Part shown: one piece after another, positions 22,827-34,224 of the stretch
How positions within the stretch are numbered: position 1 is the stretch's first letter
Layout: each line of letters starts with the position of its first letter
From: Malania oleifera
Lineage: Eukaryota; Streptophyta; Magnoliopsida; Santalales; Ximeniaceae
Reading direction: 5' to 3'
DNA length: 64,000 nt
Assembly (NCBI RefSeq): GCF_029873635.1
Contig: NC_080419.1
Coordinates: 78,476,931-78,540,930, forward strand
Made by a program: the position numbers and the translations under genes
Notes under the pieces: generated by a model
The model's database searches: none
Told to the model about the DNA's origin: nothing
The model's input: the letters and a program-made list of their open reading frames with translations, nothing else

Positions 22827-23159
22827 GGAATTTTTAAATTATTTTACCTCCTATTTTTGGAGTTTGAAAGTTTGACTTTTGGCTAAGATTGATATGAATT
22901 TAAATAAAATGTAATATAAAATTATACTAATTTCTTCAAAATTTATATAAACCTAATTCAAAATATGAAATTCACACTCTCAAATGCAACCTTTTATACT
23001 TTATATAGGATTGAAAATGGGTTTGACTTTGCCCCATCCACCAACCTTTATTTGAGGGTTTGTCCAAAAATGTCGATCGATGAAATTAGCAAGATCTATT
23101 AAAACTCAACCCTTTATATAATGGTTTCAAATTATAAGACAATAAGGAAGAACTCATTT
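22827..23159. other. Non-coding spacer with a MITE-like repeat
   Basis: AT-rich sequence without genes. The part at about 22877-22990 resembles two other places in the window (about 60874-60975 and 62125-62215), sharing the core TGTAATATAAAATT. Part of this stretch may belong to the LTR of the next gypsy element, whose start I could not find. Confidence 0.4.
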
Positions 23160-23617
23160 TGTTTATGTTGGTGATTTGGTTTGACTATATCTATTTGATA
23201 TACCCTAAATATATCACCTACCCTAAAGAGAATGCATGTGTCCAGCATTAATGGAGAAATCACCTATAAAGTCAATTGCTTGACCAGAGCCATTGATGCC
23301 GGCCATATATTGACCGGAGTGATCCACGCCCATACTATAATGATTAGAGTGATCCATGCCAAGCGCTATAAATGACAGATCTACCAGGGTCAAACCTGGC
23401 CAGTATAAAATGGGTACTACAGAGAGGCTAAGGTATCTCATTCTAACCCAATTTCACTGTTGCTTACAACCTCTCTAAAGCACTCCCTTAATTAGGCATC
23501 AGAGAGATCCACCGGAGTACATTTCGGGTCCTCCAAGATGTGTTTGTTTTTGTCATTTTCATGCGATCTGGATCGGAAAGCTCGCCGGAGGTTAGATCGA
23601 CATTTTTGGCAGCAACA
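23160..23617 (+). repeat. 3' part of an LTR of the gypsy remnant
   Basis: A TATA box at 23404-23410 and the PBS directly after 23617 mark this as the end of a 5' LTR. The segments CATTTCGGGTCCTCCAAG and TTTTTGGCAGCAACA are typical of plant gypsy LTRs followed by this PBS type. The left limit is a guess. Confidence 0.55.
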
Positions 23618-23796
23618 GTTGACACCATATGTGGGAACGCTTCTAAGAGGTTTTAAATTTTCGATCATCAATCCCCGCATCATAACAACAACCACCAATT
23701 CTAGGTCTGACCCTGCTGCAAGTGATTAATCACCCCAGTTCGTTCATTCTACACTCGGAGACCGTTCGGGAGTGACAAGACACTACAAAAAATAAG

Positions 23797-24300
23797 GCTA
23801 TTAGTGACGGTTTTAAACCATCACTAATACTCACAAAACCGTCACTACTAGTGTTAGTGATGGTTTTCTAAGTATTAGTGATGATTTTCAATTAGTCGCT
23901 ATACCTGCCGTTACTAATACTTATTAGTGACGAATTTTTCAAACCGTCACTAATAATAGAGTATTAGTGACGGATTAAAATCGTCACTAAAAACCTAAAC
24001 CCATCACTATAAATTTTACACCGAATCGACAAAAAATTGTCACTATTGCTCCATTATTAGTGACAGTTTTAAAACCGTCACTAATGCTCTATTATTAGTG
24101 ACGGTTTTAAAACCATCACTAATGCTTTATTATTAGTGACGGTTCTAAAATCGTCACTATTGCTCTATTATTAGTGACGGTTTTAGAACCATCACTATTG
24201 CTCTGCAGAACCGTCACTTATGGATTTAGTGACGGTTTTAAAACCGTCACTAAAGCCATAGTATTAGTGACGATTTTGAAACCGTCACTAATACTTAAAT
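23797..24300. repeat. Left subterminal repeat array of the CACTA element
   Basis: Head-to-head copies of TTAGTGACGGTTTTAAAACC-type palindromes are spaced about 38-40 bp apart. Each can fold into a hairpin. In the family such motifs are transposase binding sites. Confidence 0.88.
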
Positions 24301-26099
24301 TGGACAATTATTAGTAAATTTTTTTTTCAATTATTATTTCCTGTAAAAATCTGTAATTAAATTATATTTTCTTATACATAACATTAAATCATAATTGCAA
24401 TAAAATTTATAAATTATTTAAAATTCTAATTCAAATTTAAATACAAATATATTATACAAATTCAAATTCAAATTCAAATACATTTATACAAATTCAAATT
24501 TAAATACAAATACATTATTCAAATTCAAGTACATTTCATCTGTTCAGGTAACAAAAAAAGTGAAAAGCTGCATCCGTAGTGCATGACATTGTCTTGACGT
24601 TGTCACAGTTGCAAACGTTGCGAATTAAGAAAGTTAAAAAAATTAGTATACATTTTTTGAAAAATTTTGGGAACATTTCTCCTGTAAATATGACATTTTT
24701 CATAGAGATACGCTCTAAACTTAAGTGTTTACAATAAACAGTTCACAATAATCCAACTAGTAATGAATTTTGCGAGTACACATGAGCTTCATATAATAAG
24801 CATTAAATAATGTAACAGTCATATATTCATGACATATGAATTATGTGACAAAAAGTAAATCAACGAACTATTTTAAAACTCGTTCGGCCTTCTATCATGT
24901 AAGCTCGTAACTCTACAATTACTCCCCCCATATGTAATTACTAAAATAAAAATAATATTGATTTATTGTTGTGTTAATCAGTATTCATGGACCTCAAAAT
25001 TAAGAGATAAATGTTGTAATGCTTTTCATCAATTCAACAAGCAGCACTACATTTTGGATTATTTGAATCCGGCAAGCTTATTACGGTGCTCAACAACGCC
25101 GAGTGGATTATACAACTACAAAGAAGACCCTTCAATGTATTTAAGTACTAAAAACCATAAAATTTTTCTGTCTTAAGAGTTTGACAAGGACTGAAATTGC
25201 AGCCAAGCCAGACCTATGTTCAAAATATAGGAAAGGCAAGACTAGATAAAAACCAAGCAAGGTTCAGTTCTACAAAAAATTATGATTAACATTTGTGAGG
25301 CCCAAAGAAGCGATAAGGGAAAACACAATTGACAAGTGAAAATTCCCTCAACTTAACAGACTGTTATGCTAACCACAATGTAGAAGGATACAAAAGGGGT
25401 TGGTTTGTAGAATGGGAATGGGATCATGGTGCAGCAGATACTCAAAAATGAGGTAAGCTAAGTGTGCGCGTAGATAGGTGAAAAAAGTGTTGTGGCATTT
25501 ATATACTTAAGAGAGTATAGTTAGGCGTTTAGAAATTGAAAAAAGATTTTCTTTAATAAGTATGTTAATAATGACTAAAAGGAAAATTATGATGCAATAA
25601 TGTTCTACTTTTATGATTAAAATAGATGTCATATAGAAAAAAAAAATATTGAATTAAAACTTTGGAGCACTAGATTTAATCTCTTGGAACGAAAATGTAG
25701 CATGTTTTGGACTGTTCATACCAATTTGTAGTTCACTAGAATGTTAGCATCTTGCAAAAGAATAACTCAACACTATTAACTGAAGTCTGTTGATATTCTC
25801 AAGTTAATTTCACCCACCTAGGAAGCCATCTAAAAAAGGATGAGGATCAGGATAATCAAACAAACTCATTCAGAGAATGATGTCTTCAACCACATCATCA
25901 CACAATCAGGAAAAGAAGGATGCATCAAAATCTCTTTCCTCCTTTAAAATTCACTAGCATCATAGGGAGTCTCAAGCATAACATAGCCTTCTCATATCAA
26001 TATAAATCATCAAGATATGGATTCTTCACAAGCAACTTTAATCAACCCAATTCACCAAGTCAATCTATGGCACCCATGGAGCACGTGTATGAATATGTA

Positions 26100-26240
26100 T
26101 TTCAGTGTGTGCATGAGTGGGTGTTTTGATGTGTATTGTGTACATGTATGAGTGTGTGTGCATGTGCATGGGTGGGTAGGTTGGCGTGTGTTGTACGCAT
26201 ACGGGTTATATGTGAATTGGTGGTGTGTGAGTTGGTGTGT

Positions 26241-26273
<33 letters not shown>

Positions 26274-26450
26274 CAGGTTGTGCAGTGATGTGTTGGTGCA
26301 TATTTTGATGTGCGTGTGTAGGTGTGTGTACAGATGTGACAGTGTGTGTTTTACTATGTATTGCAGTGAGTGTTTTCCTGCGTTTGTGGTTTAGTGTGTG
26401 TGTTCTTCTTGTGTGTAGGTAGTGTGTGTAGCAGGTTATTATGTGAAATA
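26100..26450. repeat. TG-rich microsatellite
   Basis: Imperfect runs of GTGTGTGAGTG with a pure TG core at about 26234-26272. It produces open frames in both directions with Cys/Val or Thr/His repeats; these are not genes. Confidence 0.9.
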
Positions 26451-27926
26451 GTGTGCATGAACAGTGAGAGTTATTATGCAGAAGAGATAAAGCCCTATTT
26501 AGCCTAGCAAGATCTAACAGATACGGTAGTTGGAAAAAAGATCCTACAATTGACACTGCATAGATTTCCAATTCTGTCAAGACTCCATAATCTCCGAGTG
26601 TGGAGCAAGTAGCCCTATTTCCTTATTCTAAAATAGTAAATTGAGGAAAAAAAAAATCAGTAACTGAAGCCATGAGCATGCTCCCTTCCCAAAAATATAT
26701 CCAGGTCACCCTTCCGTCAAAAGACCCTAATATTTTTCTAGAATCCTACAACCCAAAACCATAAGTTCTAATTCTCTAAAAAGCTAAGTCCCTTAACAAG
26801 AGCCCCTAACTCAGACAATCCCCTTTTTCTACAATCATGTTGCTCCCTATCATATTTCTAGTTCTCTATCAAACTTTGGCGTTCTCCCCGAACAATGAAA
26901 TGAAAAAAACTTGTAGATCAGAAGTTAGAGAATGCCACAGCACACGCTAACGCCATCATTTGGGCAAAGATAATCTATAAAGCTGCAAGACCCTTGGAAA
27001 CAAGAACTACCCAAAAACCCCTTACACCATCTTCAAAACCCACTGATTTCTAAAAATCTCCAACGATTTCAGGTATAAAACTGCCAAATCCCACACAACA
27101 TCCAATTACTTCTCATAAAAAAAATGAACAAAACAAACAAAAGTCCTCAGGAAGTTCATAAAATCTGAAAGTGAAACAAAATAGTACACCCGAGAATTGA
27201 ATAGAGAAATTCAGATGAAACCGCAATCAATAAAAAGTGTAACAATTACCGAAGTTGAACAACACAACTCCCAAATTCAATTCTAAATCCTTCGAAAACC
27301 CAAATTGACTCTCATGAACTTCACAAAACACAGCAGCCCAAAAAGGGAAAATGCACGCGATAATTTGACAGAAAAAAAATTCAGATATCACCGTAACAAT
27401 AATAAACGAAGAGATCCATGAAGTGTGATAATTACAAAGGTTGAAACCCTTTTCTCACAAATGACGATGGGGACTATTTTGCTTTGTTTTTGCTTTCTCT
27501 CTTCTCTTGTAGGGAGTCCCGAAGAAGATGTCACAAAAGAAAGCAACCAAAAAAAGAAAAAAAGAATGCACATGGAGATGGGTAGACAGAGAGAAAAAGA
27601 GAGGGATATGAGGATCCATAAAGGTGACGAGGGCTACAGACTGAGCTCTAGTGAGCTGGTTTACGTGGGGTGATGGCGCTGGAGGGGCATGGTGGTTTGG
27701 TGGTTACAAAGATTGGTGAGGGTGGTTTGGTTCGTTGGTGTTGCTGGTGGTTGACGGAGGCCACAAAGATTGGTGGTCACCGGTATTTGGTACTGCCGCT
27801 GTTGCTTGGAGATGATGGTGGTGCCGGGTGGTCGTACCAGAGGGTTCCGGAGGTGAGTTTTGCGAGTGAAACAGGGAGGATGGCAGATGGTTATGGCCAT
27901 GTCCGGTGTCGTCGCTACATCTGGCC

Positions 27927-28016
27927 ATGGCCGCCTTGATCGGTGCCTCCATCATGGCCATCTCCGCCTTCTACATGCTCAAGCACAACATTGATCATCA
28001 GATTTTGGGGAAATGA
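27927..28016 (+). CDS. Small hydrophobic ORF, possible captured host exon
   Basis: The frame encodes 29 residues starting MAALIGASIMAISAFYML and continuing KHNIDHQILGK, followed by TGA. The first 18 residues could be one membrane segment. It sits in the only GC-rich, gene-like patch of the CACTA interior. CACTA elements are known to pick up host exons. I do not recognise the protein. The opposite strand of the same patch is also open, so this may be chance. Confidence 0.25.
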   Translation: MAALIGASIMAISAFYMLKHNIDHQILGK

Positions 28017-28137
28017 AAATCTAAATTTGGGGAAAGAAGAGATGGTAGGAGGGAGTAGGAGGCGGGAGGAGAAAAAATAAATTTGGAAATGTGGGGGAAA
28101 TTTTGTGGGTAAAAAAGTGGGGATTTTAGATTTTGAG

Positions 28138-28832
28138 CATCAGTGACGGTTCCAAAACCGTCACTAATACTATCTTATTAGTGATGGTTCTCTCAAACCG
28201 TCACTAATACCCTTAACTATTTCTTTTTTAAAATTTTTTAAATGAAAATACTAGTAGTGACGGTTTCAGAATCATCACTAATACCTCTTTATTAGTGACG
28301 GTTCTCCCAAACCGTCACTAATACCCTTAACTATTTTTTTTAAAATATTTTTTAAATGAAAACACTAGTAGCGACGGTTTCAAAACCGTCACTAATACCA
28401 CTTTATTAGTGACGGTTCTCCCAAACCGTCACTTATACCCTTAACTATTTCTTTTTTAATATTTTTTAAATGAAAACACTAGTAGCGACGGTTTCAAAAC
28501 TATCACTAATACCCCTTTATTAGTAACGGTTCTCCCAAACTATCACTAATACCCTTAACCATTTCTGTTTTAATATTTTTTTAAAAAAAAAAACTAGTAG
28601 TGACGGTTTCAAAACCGTCACTAATACCATAGAAACGTCGCTAATATTTTCCCAAAAAAATTTTCTCGCTGAAATTGTTTACTGCACTGTTATTAGTGAT
28701 GAAAGTATTAGTGACGGCTACTAAAACCATCACTAATGCTAAGACTATTAGTGATGATTCTTAAAAACCGTCACTAATACCAACTTTTAGTGACGAAATT
28801 GAATTTGTCACTAATACTTTCGTCACTAAAAA
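28138..28832. repeat. Right subterminal repeat array of the CACTA element, 114-bp tandem units
   Basis: The same TTAGTGACGG motifs are here embedded in a larger unit of 114 bp, marked by CCTTAAC at 28211, 28325, 28439 and 28553. Each unit carries two inverted motif pairs and an AT-rich spacer. The left end has no such higher-order unit, so the two ends expanded separately. Confidence 0.88.
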
Positions 28833-28849
28833 CTAGTTTTTTTGTAGTG

Positions 28850-29840
28850 AGAGAAGAATTCCTTATCTTTTAAAGGAGAATGAAAGTCTACCAAAAGAAT
28901 ATAGAGGACATGTTCAACATGCTTTTACATCAAATGATTCATGGAGAACTTGCCCCCCGCTAGCAAGTGGTTGATCTTGACTCACAGGAGAAAGCGGAAG
29001 ACCCGAAGGAGAATACTGGAAAAACCAACCCCACAAAGAAGGTGGAGGATGCGAACAACGTGGGATGAATAAAGATCGAATGAACTGGAGGAGAGGATCA
29101 AGAAGATTGATCAAATAGAAAAAATGATGAAGGAGGCTCGTTCCAACCCATCCTGTAAAGATACCTCGTTGAAGTCTTTAGATCCACCCTTCATCAAAGA
29201 AGTGATGGAAGTCCTGTTGCCAAGTAAGTTCAAAATGCCTACCTTAGAAAGGTATGAAAGCTCGATTGACCTAGTTGATCACCTGGATACCTTTAAAGTT
29301 TTAATGCAACTGCAAGGCGCACTAGATGCTATCATGTGTCGTGTGTTTGCCGCCACCCTTAAAGAGAATGCCAAGGCATGGTACTGTACCCTAAAACCTG
29401 GATTTTAGCAAATCCTTCTATGAGATGAAAAAACAATTTGATGAACACTTCATCAGCTGCCGTAGGATGGAAAAGACCTCAAATTATCTATTGAACCTAG
29501 TTTAAGGAGAAAGGGAAACGTTGAAAGAAATTCATACATCACTTTGTCACTGCTATCTTAGATATTCGCAACTTGGATCATGGGGTAGTATTGGCAGCCC
29601 TAACCATGGCCCTCCAACTTGGGGACTTCTTGTACTCTGTTGGGAAGAGGCCTCCAGCCAACATGGGGGAACTAATGACATGATCACATAAGTATATCAA
29701 TATGGAAGAAGTAATGGACACAAGGAGAGACTGAGTTGATTTGAAAAGAAAGAGCTTGAGGGATATGGGGGAGGCCTATAAAGAGGGAAGAAGCAAGAGA
29801 GTAGCAAGCTGTTGAGCAGCCCTAGGGGGTTAGGATATAC
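28850..29840 (+). pseudogene. gag: gag of the gypsy remnant
   Basis: The clearest block (29124-29408) has PPFIKEVMEVLLPSKFKMP, VDHLDTFKVLMQLQGA, MCRVFAATLKENAKAWYCTL and KPGF, the retrotransposon gag domain. Weaker similarity continues to about 29840. It follows the CACTA element that split the leader. Several breaks are present and pol is missing. Confidence 0.75.
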
Positions 29841-29939
29841 AAGCTAGTAAGTTCTAATCCTACACTCCCCTAAACGTCTCGCGAACCAATGCCTTAAGGG
29901 GCTCTAACCCAATATAGCATGCCTAGAAAGGAGAATGTT

Positions 29940-30155
29940 TCATAAAATTGCACCTCTATTAGTCATATCTTTGAAAATTTTATTTGCCTTTATTAAATTA
30001 TCAAACTTTGCGTATATATCTATAAGTGCATTCTCTATCATGCTACTCGATTTCAACACAAAAGATGAGCACAACTCATTAGTTAAAAGAAAATTAGCCC
30101 AATTGATGAGCAATGCTCGTGAGGCCAGAAGATTGCCCCTTTGTGTTGAATTCAC
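29940..30155 (-). pseudogene. Relic of a pentatricopeptide repeat (PPR) gene
   Basis: The minus-strand frame contains ENALIDIYAKFDNLIKANKI followed by FKDMTNRG, a close match to the PPR consensus (NALIDMYAKCGNLEKARKVF.EM..R). Upstream residues (SRALLINWANF, FVLKSS) fit the preceding repeat. PPR proteins act in organelle RNA processing. Only about two repeats remain, so this is a gene fragment or old pseudogene. It lies between a gypsy gag and the second Ogre-like element. The match is judged by eye. Confidence 0.55.
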
Positions 30156-30546
30156 TATGGCATGTGCTTAAATGAAATGGTCTTTGTGAAAATCTTAAGT
30201 TGACATATATTGCTTTGCCACAAGTTGTTTGTGTTTGCCATATAATCTTGCATGTGATTGTTAAATATTTAGGATCATTATGGTTGTAGTTTTCTAGTTA
30301 TATTTCAGTTTGTGTGTTTAATTAACAAACCAGAAAAATATTGCTTGCTTGCAGGAATTACATTGTCTTTGGTAAGCAACCCCCTAGTACTTTAAACTAA
30401 CATCATAAAGGGAATATATATTTGTATATATACATACATACATACATGTATATATTTATTGTACTACTTCATGGCAAGAACTAATTTAAAAAAAAAAAAA
30501 TTTCTCTCTTACCTTATTATTATTATTATTATTATGTACATATATG
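30156..30546. other. Non-coding spacer left of the second Ogre-like element
   Basis: AT-rich sequence with short ATAC and TTA microsatellites (about 30425-30450, 30514-30535). No gene is seen. If the copia element at 55861 was split by the Ogre-like insertion, part of it should lie here, but I recognise none. Confidence 0.5.
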
Positions 30547-30551
30547 GTTTT

Positions 30552-32679
30552 TGTCGCGACGTTCACAAGTGGAACGAAGCGAATGAAAAGTGAATTTTAA
30601 ATTTTTGAGAAAAATAGTGTAATAGAGTTGCCACTAACCTTTTAGTGTGGTTAGAACACTTGATTACTAACCAATTAAGGGTAGAATCGGTCTGCATTAC
30701 CAGAGACGGGCTCGAGAGTACGGTTACCCAAGGGAAAGATCTTTGCACCCCCTACACGCCCATTCTTATGAATGGTACCAGATTAATTGAAAATTATCCC
30801 AAAAATTAATTCAATTAGCCTTTAAAATTACTCTCTTTTTTAAAATTGTAAAACAAATACCCAAAAAAATAATAATAACAAACAGGTATTCCCTTAGAAC
30901 CAAGGTATATCATGCTTCGAAAAACTCAACGCCCTTCCTTGCAATCATTGAGATCGGAAAATAGAGAAAATATGTTTTTTACAAAAAATATCTCCCAGGT
31001 ATTTTGAAATTTATAGGATTTTTTGAAACCTTGGGAGGTTTTGGGCTCATTCGGGGTGAAAATGATTTCTTGGACCTTGAAAATGTTTTTGTGATTTTTT
31101 CTAAGTGTGAAAACATTTTTGTGACTTTAGTGATTTTTCAATATTTTTCCCGAACTTCAAAATAGCACAAATAAAATTAAACAAAACTCATAGAAGTCAA
31201 AGCTTGAAAATATTTTTGGAATTTTTCCAAAAAAAAAAAATTTTGTGATTTTTTTGGCATTTTATGATTTTTTATGGGTTTTTTGAATCATTACACATTT
31301 AAAGGAAAGAAAAAAAAAACATACTAAATAAAACAATAAATTGGTTCCATACCGATTCAAGGGTTCAAACAATTCGCAGAGAGATAAACGGGATTTAGGT
31401 TCAAGAATGAACCTAACTTTGGGTTTGAGTCTTGGATTCACAACTTCATACCCCATTTATTATACTTTAGAATGTAACCCAGGAAGGGAAAAACCATTAG
31501 TTTTACCTCTCGTTTTCCTCTCCTTCGGTCTTTTTTTCCTGTCGGTGAGTCTACTGGGGCCAGTCTACAGCGTCTTCCCAAGAGTTATTCTTGAGCTCTA
31601 ACTCGAAGAACTATGGAGTGCCTTCTTCATATGGGGTGACTCGGCACTTGTAGGAAACGGGATTAGTAGACTGCTTGATCTTCTAAGTGAATGAAATGTA
31701 ACCTCAGTCAATAGAAAACTTCGATATTCAAAATCTTCTTCTTACCACTCAGAAAAACTAGCTTCACAAACTTATAATAGAAGACTTCAATATTCGAAAT
31801 CTTCTCCTTACCACCACCAAAAACTCCTTCACAAACTTATAATAGAAAACTTCAATATTCAAAATTTTCTCCTTACCACTAACCAACCCCCCCCCCCCCC
31901 TCTCTTTGTGCTTGAAATGAGAAGGCTATTTATAGACATAGCTTGGGTCAAGCATGGGAAAGAAGACATAGGAGAGTAATTATGGGGGGAACAAAGAATG
32001 GGGTGAAGAATGATGAAGGGAATATAGTATGGGATGAATGATAAAGAGAGGAACAAAGCATGTGGTGAGTGATGATTGGGGGAACAAAGTATAGGGTGAA
32101 GAATGATGAAAGGAATATAGCATGAGATGAATAATAAAGAGAGGAACAAAGTATGTGGTGAGTGATGATGAGGAAAACAAAGTATGGAGTGAAGAATGAG
32201 GAAGGGAATATAACATGGGATGAATGATAAAAAGTGGAAACAAAGCATGTGGTGAATGATGATAGGGGGAACAAAGCATGGGGTGAAGAATGATGAAGGG
32301 ACTATTACATGGAATGGATGATAAAGAGAGGAAACAAGACATGTGGTGAGTGATGATGGGGGAACAAAGCATGGGGTGAAGAATGATGAAGGGAATATTG
32401 CATGGGATGAATGATAAAGGGAGAAAACAAAACATGCATGTGGTGAGTGATGATGGGGGAACAAAGCATGGGGTGAAGAATGATGAAGGGAATATAGCAT
32501 GGGATGAATGATAAAGGGAGGAAACAAGACATGTGGTGAGTGATGATGAGGGAAAAAAGCATGGGGTGAAGAATAATGAGGGGAATATAACATGGGATGA
32601 ATGATAAGGAGAGGAAACAAAGCATGTGGTGAGTGATGATGGGGGAAACAAAGCATGCTTGCATTTGACAAATTAGATA

Positions 32680-32752
<73 letters not shown>

Positions 32753-33451
32753 TAAGGGTCCTAGAAGTTGTGTGGAGCCCAACGGAGATGTGTGGGGCCC
32801 ACGCGCCATGTGGGGTCCATGAGCCGTTTGAGGGTTATAGGAACCCAACCTAATATATACCGGATATAGGGATCCGAGCTAGCATACTAAAGGGGGTAAT
32901 GTGCAACGAATGTAGGAATCTGAGATAGAGTACTAGGAGATGTGGGGCCCACAAACCATGTGAGCCCCAATGGAGATATATGGGGCCCACAAACCATGTG
33001 GGGTCCACGAGCCATTTGAGGGTTATAGGAACTGGAGCTAGCAGGCACAAGCATGCCAAAGGAGGTAACGTGCACCGGATGTAGGAATCCGAACTAATGT
33101 ACCAAAGGGGGTAACGTGCACCGGATGTAGGAATTTGAGCTAGCATACTAGGAGATGTGGGGCCTACAAATTATGTGGGTCCCAATGGAGATATGTGGGG
33201 CCCACAAGCCATATGGGGTTCATGAGCCATTTGAGGGTTATAGGAACCCGAGCCAACAGGCATAAGTTTGCCAAAGGAGGTAACGTGCACCTGATGTAGG
33301 AATCCAAGCTAGAGTCCTAGAGGGGGTAACATGCAACAGATGTAGGAATCCGAGCTAGCATACCAAAGATGTGGGGCCCACAAGCCATGTGAGGGTTATA
33401 GGAACCCGAGCTAGCATGCACTAGATATAGGGATCCAAGCTACATACTAAA
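30552..33451 (-). repeat. 3' LTR of Ogre-2, incomplete at its inner end
   Basis: It starts TGTCGCGACG after GTTTT and follows the 5' LTR closely up to CATACTAAAAT at 33451, where the last 140-150 bp and the polypurine tract are missing. It has the same TATA box (31926-31934), tandem units (31946-32665), TAA microsatellite (about 32676-32751), GTGGGGCCCAC motifs and hairpin (30760-30775). A homopolymer C run sits at about 31886-31900. Confidence 0.87.
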
Positions 33452-34221
33452 ATAGGCATCCTTACTCAAAATAGGCATCCATTCTATTCAACCAATCTTG
33501 GAAGACTTTAGGATCCTTTTTTCCATCAAAGGTGGGGGCTTCTATCCTCATTTCATCATTGTAAGGATCACAACAGTCCCTACTGCAGGGTCTCCTAATA
33601 TGTAGGTCATCAACGTCATAGTCCTCATCATCCCAATGTTAGGCATAGGGCTCATGACGCGGGGCTATCCTAGCAATGTCATCTTGGCGACTCACTCACC
33701 TTTTTGTAGGGAGGGAAGGTCTTTCTCTAGGTGTCATAAGTGGCTCTCTCAACATGAATCCTACGACCCCGATAAGGATTCCCGACTTGAGTAGACATCC
33801 TAGGGGTTGGGAAAGGATTCGGAGAGCACTAGGGCAGCCCTTTGGAATGGTGTTTGATTACATAAGGTAAGGTCAAGTGTAAACGTAACATAACTGAGGT
33901 CCAAATACCCAAAATTCAGAGTATAGGTGGGTTGTTCTTAGCAAAACCGTCACCCGTTTTTCTGGAAACCCGAGAGCTGCTAAAGGATTTTCAATTGAAA
34001 ACGTCTTTCAGTATTTGGGGCATAACTTTTGCTACAGTACACCAAATAAAGTGATCTTGGTGTCAAAAGAAAGCTAAGAAAATTTTCCATAACTCTTGTG
34101 TTTAAGGTTTTTGAAGATGGTATGGTTTTGATAGTGAAAATCGCATATCAATTTGGTAGACAGAAAATGAAGATGTTGGGACTTAGAGGGCTCGCCTAAT
34201 TCGAAATAGGCTCTGATACCA
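33452..34221 (-). mobile_element. gag fragment and PBS of a further Ty3/gypsy element
   Basis: The minus strand at about 33456-33700 encodes a gag start with an acidic DDEDYDVDDLHIRR segment and EAPTFDGKKDPKVFQDWL, typical of plant gypsy gag. Upstream of it (34210-34221) lies a perfect initiator-Met primer site, TGGTATCAGAGC. Everything downstream of the gag start is gone, and the fragment abuts the broken end of the Ogre-2 3' LTR. Confidence 0.65.
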
Positions 34222-34224
34222 AGA

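Larger units (their letters stand above)
24300..28137. other. Interior of the CACTA element, no transposase seen
   Basis: From 24300 to about 26080 it is AT-rich with no convincing frame. A TG/GTGTGA microsatellite fills about 26100-26450 and gives spurious open frames. 26450-27660 resembles intron or untranslated sequence. 27660-28020 is GC-rich and gene-like, with a 29-codon frame at 27927-28016. Confidence 0.6.
23781..28849. mobile_element. CACTA (En/Spm) DNA transposon, 5069 bp, non-autonomous
   Basis: The ends are CACTACAAAAAATAAGG (23781) and, reverse-complemented, CACTACAAAAAAACTAG (28849). They are flanked by the 3-bp target duplication AGA at 23778-23780 and 28850-28852. Both subterminal regions are packed with TTAGTGACGGTTTT units in both orientations (23797-24300 and 28138-28832), the pattern bound by CACTA transposases. 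The interior (24300-28135) shows no transposase or TNPA-like frame, so it must rely on a partner element. It holds AT-rich sequence, a TG-rich microsatellite and a gene-like GC-rich patch. It lies in the leader of a gypsy remnant. Confidence 0.92.
23160..29840 (+). mobile_element. Degraded Ty3/gypsy remnant (LTR end, PBS, gag), split by a CACTA element
   Basis: The LTR end (to 23617, start uncertain) has a TATA box (TATAAAA, 23404-23410). A primer site follows at 23620-23638 (TGACACCATATGTGGGAAC, a worn form of the common TGGCGCCGTCTGTGGGAA type). The leader is interrupted by the CACTA element, after which gag resumes. No pol is seen: the element is truncated within or after gag near 29840. 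Confidence 0.7.

Noticed and set aside
24958-25176. 72-codon frame in the CACTA interior as a transposase piece
   Set aside because: No similarity to TNPD/TNPA or any domain could be recognised, and the frame is of a length expected by chance.
26152-26580. Open frames rich in Cys/Val (plus) and Thr/His (minus)
   Set aside because: Both derive from the TG microsatellite inside the CACTA element.
27704-27961. Minus-strand 85-codon His/Thr/Pro-rich frame
   Set aside because: It overlaps the gene-like patch of the CACTA element on the opposite strand. Composition-driven; I could not choose a coding strand with confidence and kept only the short hydrophobic frame as a weak candidate.
31859-32848. 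Long open frame (329 codons) with a run of tyrosines and Ser/His/Pro repeats; similar frames at 54287-55199 and 10887-11535
   Set aside because: It follows the tandem units of about 95 bp and the TAA microsatellite of the Ogre LTR. The composition is set by the repeats, several frames are open at once, and no domain is present.
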